Shown here one piece after another: positions 5,800 to 6,096 of a stretch of DNA of 6,096 nucleotides. The notes beneath the pieces are model-generated. The model made no database searches. It had not been told where the DNA came from and saw only the letters and a list, made by a program, of their open reading frames with translations. Numbering within the stretch: the first letter of the stretch is position 1; the number at the start of each line of letters is the position of its first letter. The translations under genes and the position numbers were made by a program. Source of the stretch: Helicobacteraceae bacterium (GTDB lineage: Bacteria > Campylobacterota > Campylobacteria > Campylobacterales > SZUA-545); contig QKHD01000247.1 in the NCBI GenBank assembly GCA_003250175.1, forward strand, positions 1 through 6,096, written 5' to 3'.

Positions 5800-6096
5800 T
5801 CAGTGTCCCGAGCGGTAGGTTTCCAGCCGTTTTCGCCATCCGGGAAGCCAGCGGCTCTCCTCTCTTGGGGCGAGCAGCACCCGTCTGGTGAGAATATAAT
5901 CCGCCGCCTTGACGAAGTCGCCCAGGACGTTGCGGCCCTTTCTCGGCATCGCCTGCAAAACCTGCAAAAGCCCCCAGCCCTGGCCCTGGTAGCGTTCGCT
6001 CTCCTTGGTGCCTTCGCCCTTGAAGTTGACATAGTCCATGAGGGCATAGAGCCCTTCGGGCGTGGCGGCGAGGGCGTGGAAGCGCTCTTCGATATG
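5800..6096 (-). CDS. Protein of unknown function resembling a conserved bacterial family, C-terminal fragment
   Basis: This is an open frame of 98 codons plus stop. It runs off the right edge, so the N-terminus is missing. The methionine at 6037-6039 is internal, because sequence upstream of it (IEERFHALAATPEGLYAL) reads on naturally into MDYVNFKGEG. The fragment contains YVNFKGEG, ERYQGQGWGLLQVL, a central helical stretch (FVKAADYILTRRV), and a tryptophan/arginine-rich end (SRWLPGWRKRLETY) just before the stop. It resembles, from memory, a family of conserved hypothetical proteins in proteobacteria and Campylobacterota that I cannot name. The G/W/Y-rich motifs suggest a folded enzyme domain or carbohydrate-related protein, but this is only an impression. 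No signal peptide can be assessed because the 5' end is absent. It lies 82 bp upstream of the heme kinase in the same direction, so it could belong to the same transcript or to a preceding one. Confidence 0.75.
   Translation of the reverse strand, partial: HIEERFHALAATPEGLYALMDYVNFKGEGTKESERYQGQGWGLLQVLQAMPRKGRNVLGDFVKAADYILTRRVLLAPREESRWLPGWRKRLETYRSGH

Noticed and set aside
5791..6096. Plus-strand frame opening at GTG 5803 with AAGGAGG five bases upstream and AT-rich DNA before it, open to the window end
   Set aside because: It is antisense to a minus-strand frame with much more protein-like motifs (YVNFKGEG, GWGLLQVL), and its own translation has no recognisable features. The SD-like run falls in the AT-rich gap and is probably coincidental.

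Overview
The window most likely comes from a Campylobacterota-like member of the former Epsilonproteobacteria with fairly high GC (estimated by eye at about 55%). The main support is the two histidine kinases, whose phosphoacceptor boxes read HQWRQPLN and HQMKQPLN, a style common in that phylum. A gammaproteobacterial source cannot be excluded. Genes are tightly packed, and the only intergenic stretch longer than a few bases is 82 bp (5718-5799).

Layout. At the left edge (1-765, plus strand) is the C-terminal quarter of an RND efflux pump inner-membrane subunit of the AcrB/HAE1 type. Its stop codon lies one base from the stop codon of a convergent minus-strand gene. From 5717 down to 767 the minus strand carries four genes in one tight unit. 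In transcription order they are: a sensor histidine kinase with a periplasmic Tll0287-like (DUF3365) domain and a c-type heme motif CLKCH (4269-5717); a Tat-exported PotD-like periplasmic solute-binding protein (2981-4267); a second membrane histidine kinase with a large, probably all-helical periplasmic sensor and a HAMP domain (1137-2984); and a single-domain CheY-like response regulator (767-1147). The junctions are a 1-nt gap, a 4-nt ATGA overlap and an 11-nt overlap, so translational coupling is likely. At the right edge (5800-6096, minus strand) is the C-terminal part of a protein of unknown function that resembles a conserved bacterial family.

How the parts may work together. The binding protein has no ABC permease or ATPase beside it and sits between two kinases. 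The simplest reading is a signalling unit rather than a transporter: the binding protein presents a ligand to the helical sensor of the second kinase (as TorT does for TorS, or AioX for AioS), the heme kinase adds a redox or gas input, and both may converge on the one receiver protein. The receiver has no output domain, so the final target is not visible here. This model is inference. The domain assignments come from motifs visible in the sequence.

No RNA genes, insertion sequences, CRISPR arrays or convincing intrinsic terminators were seen.
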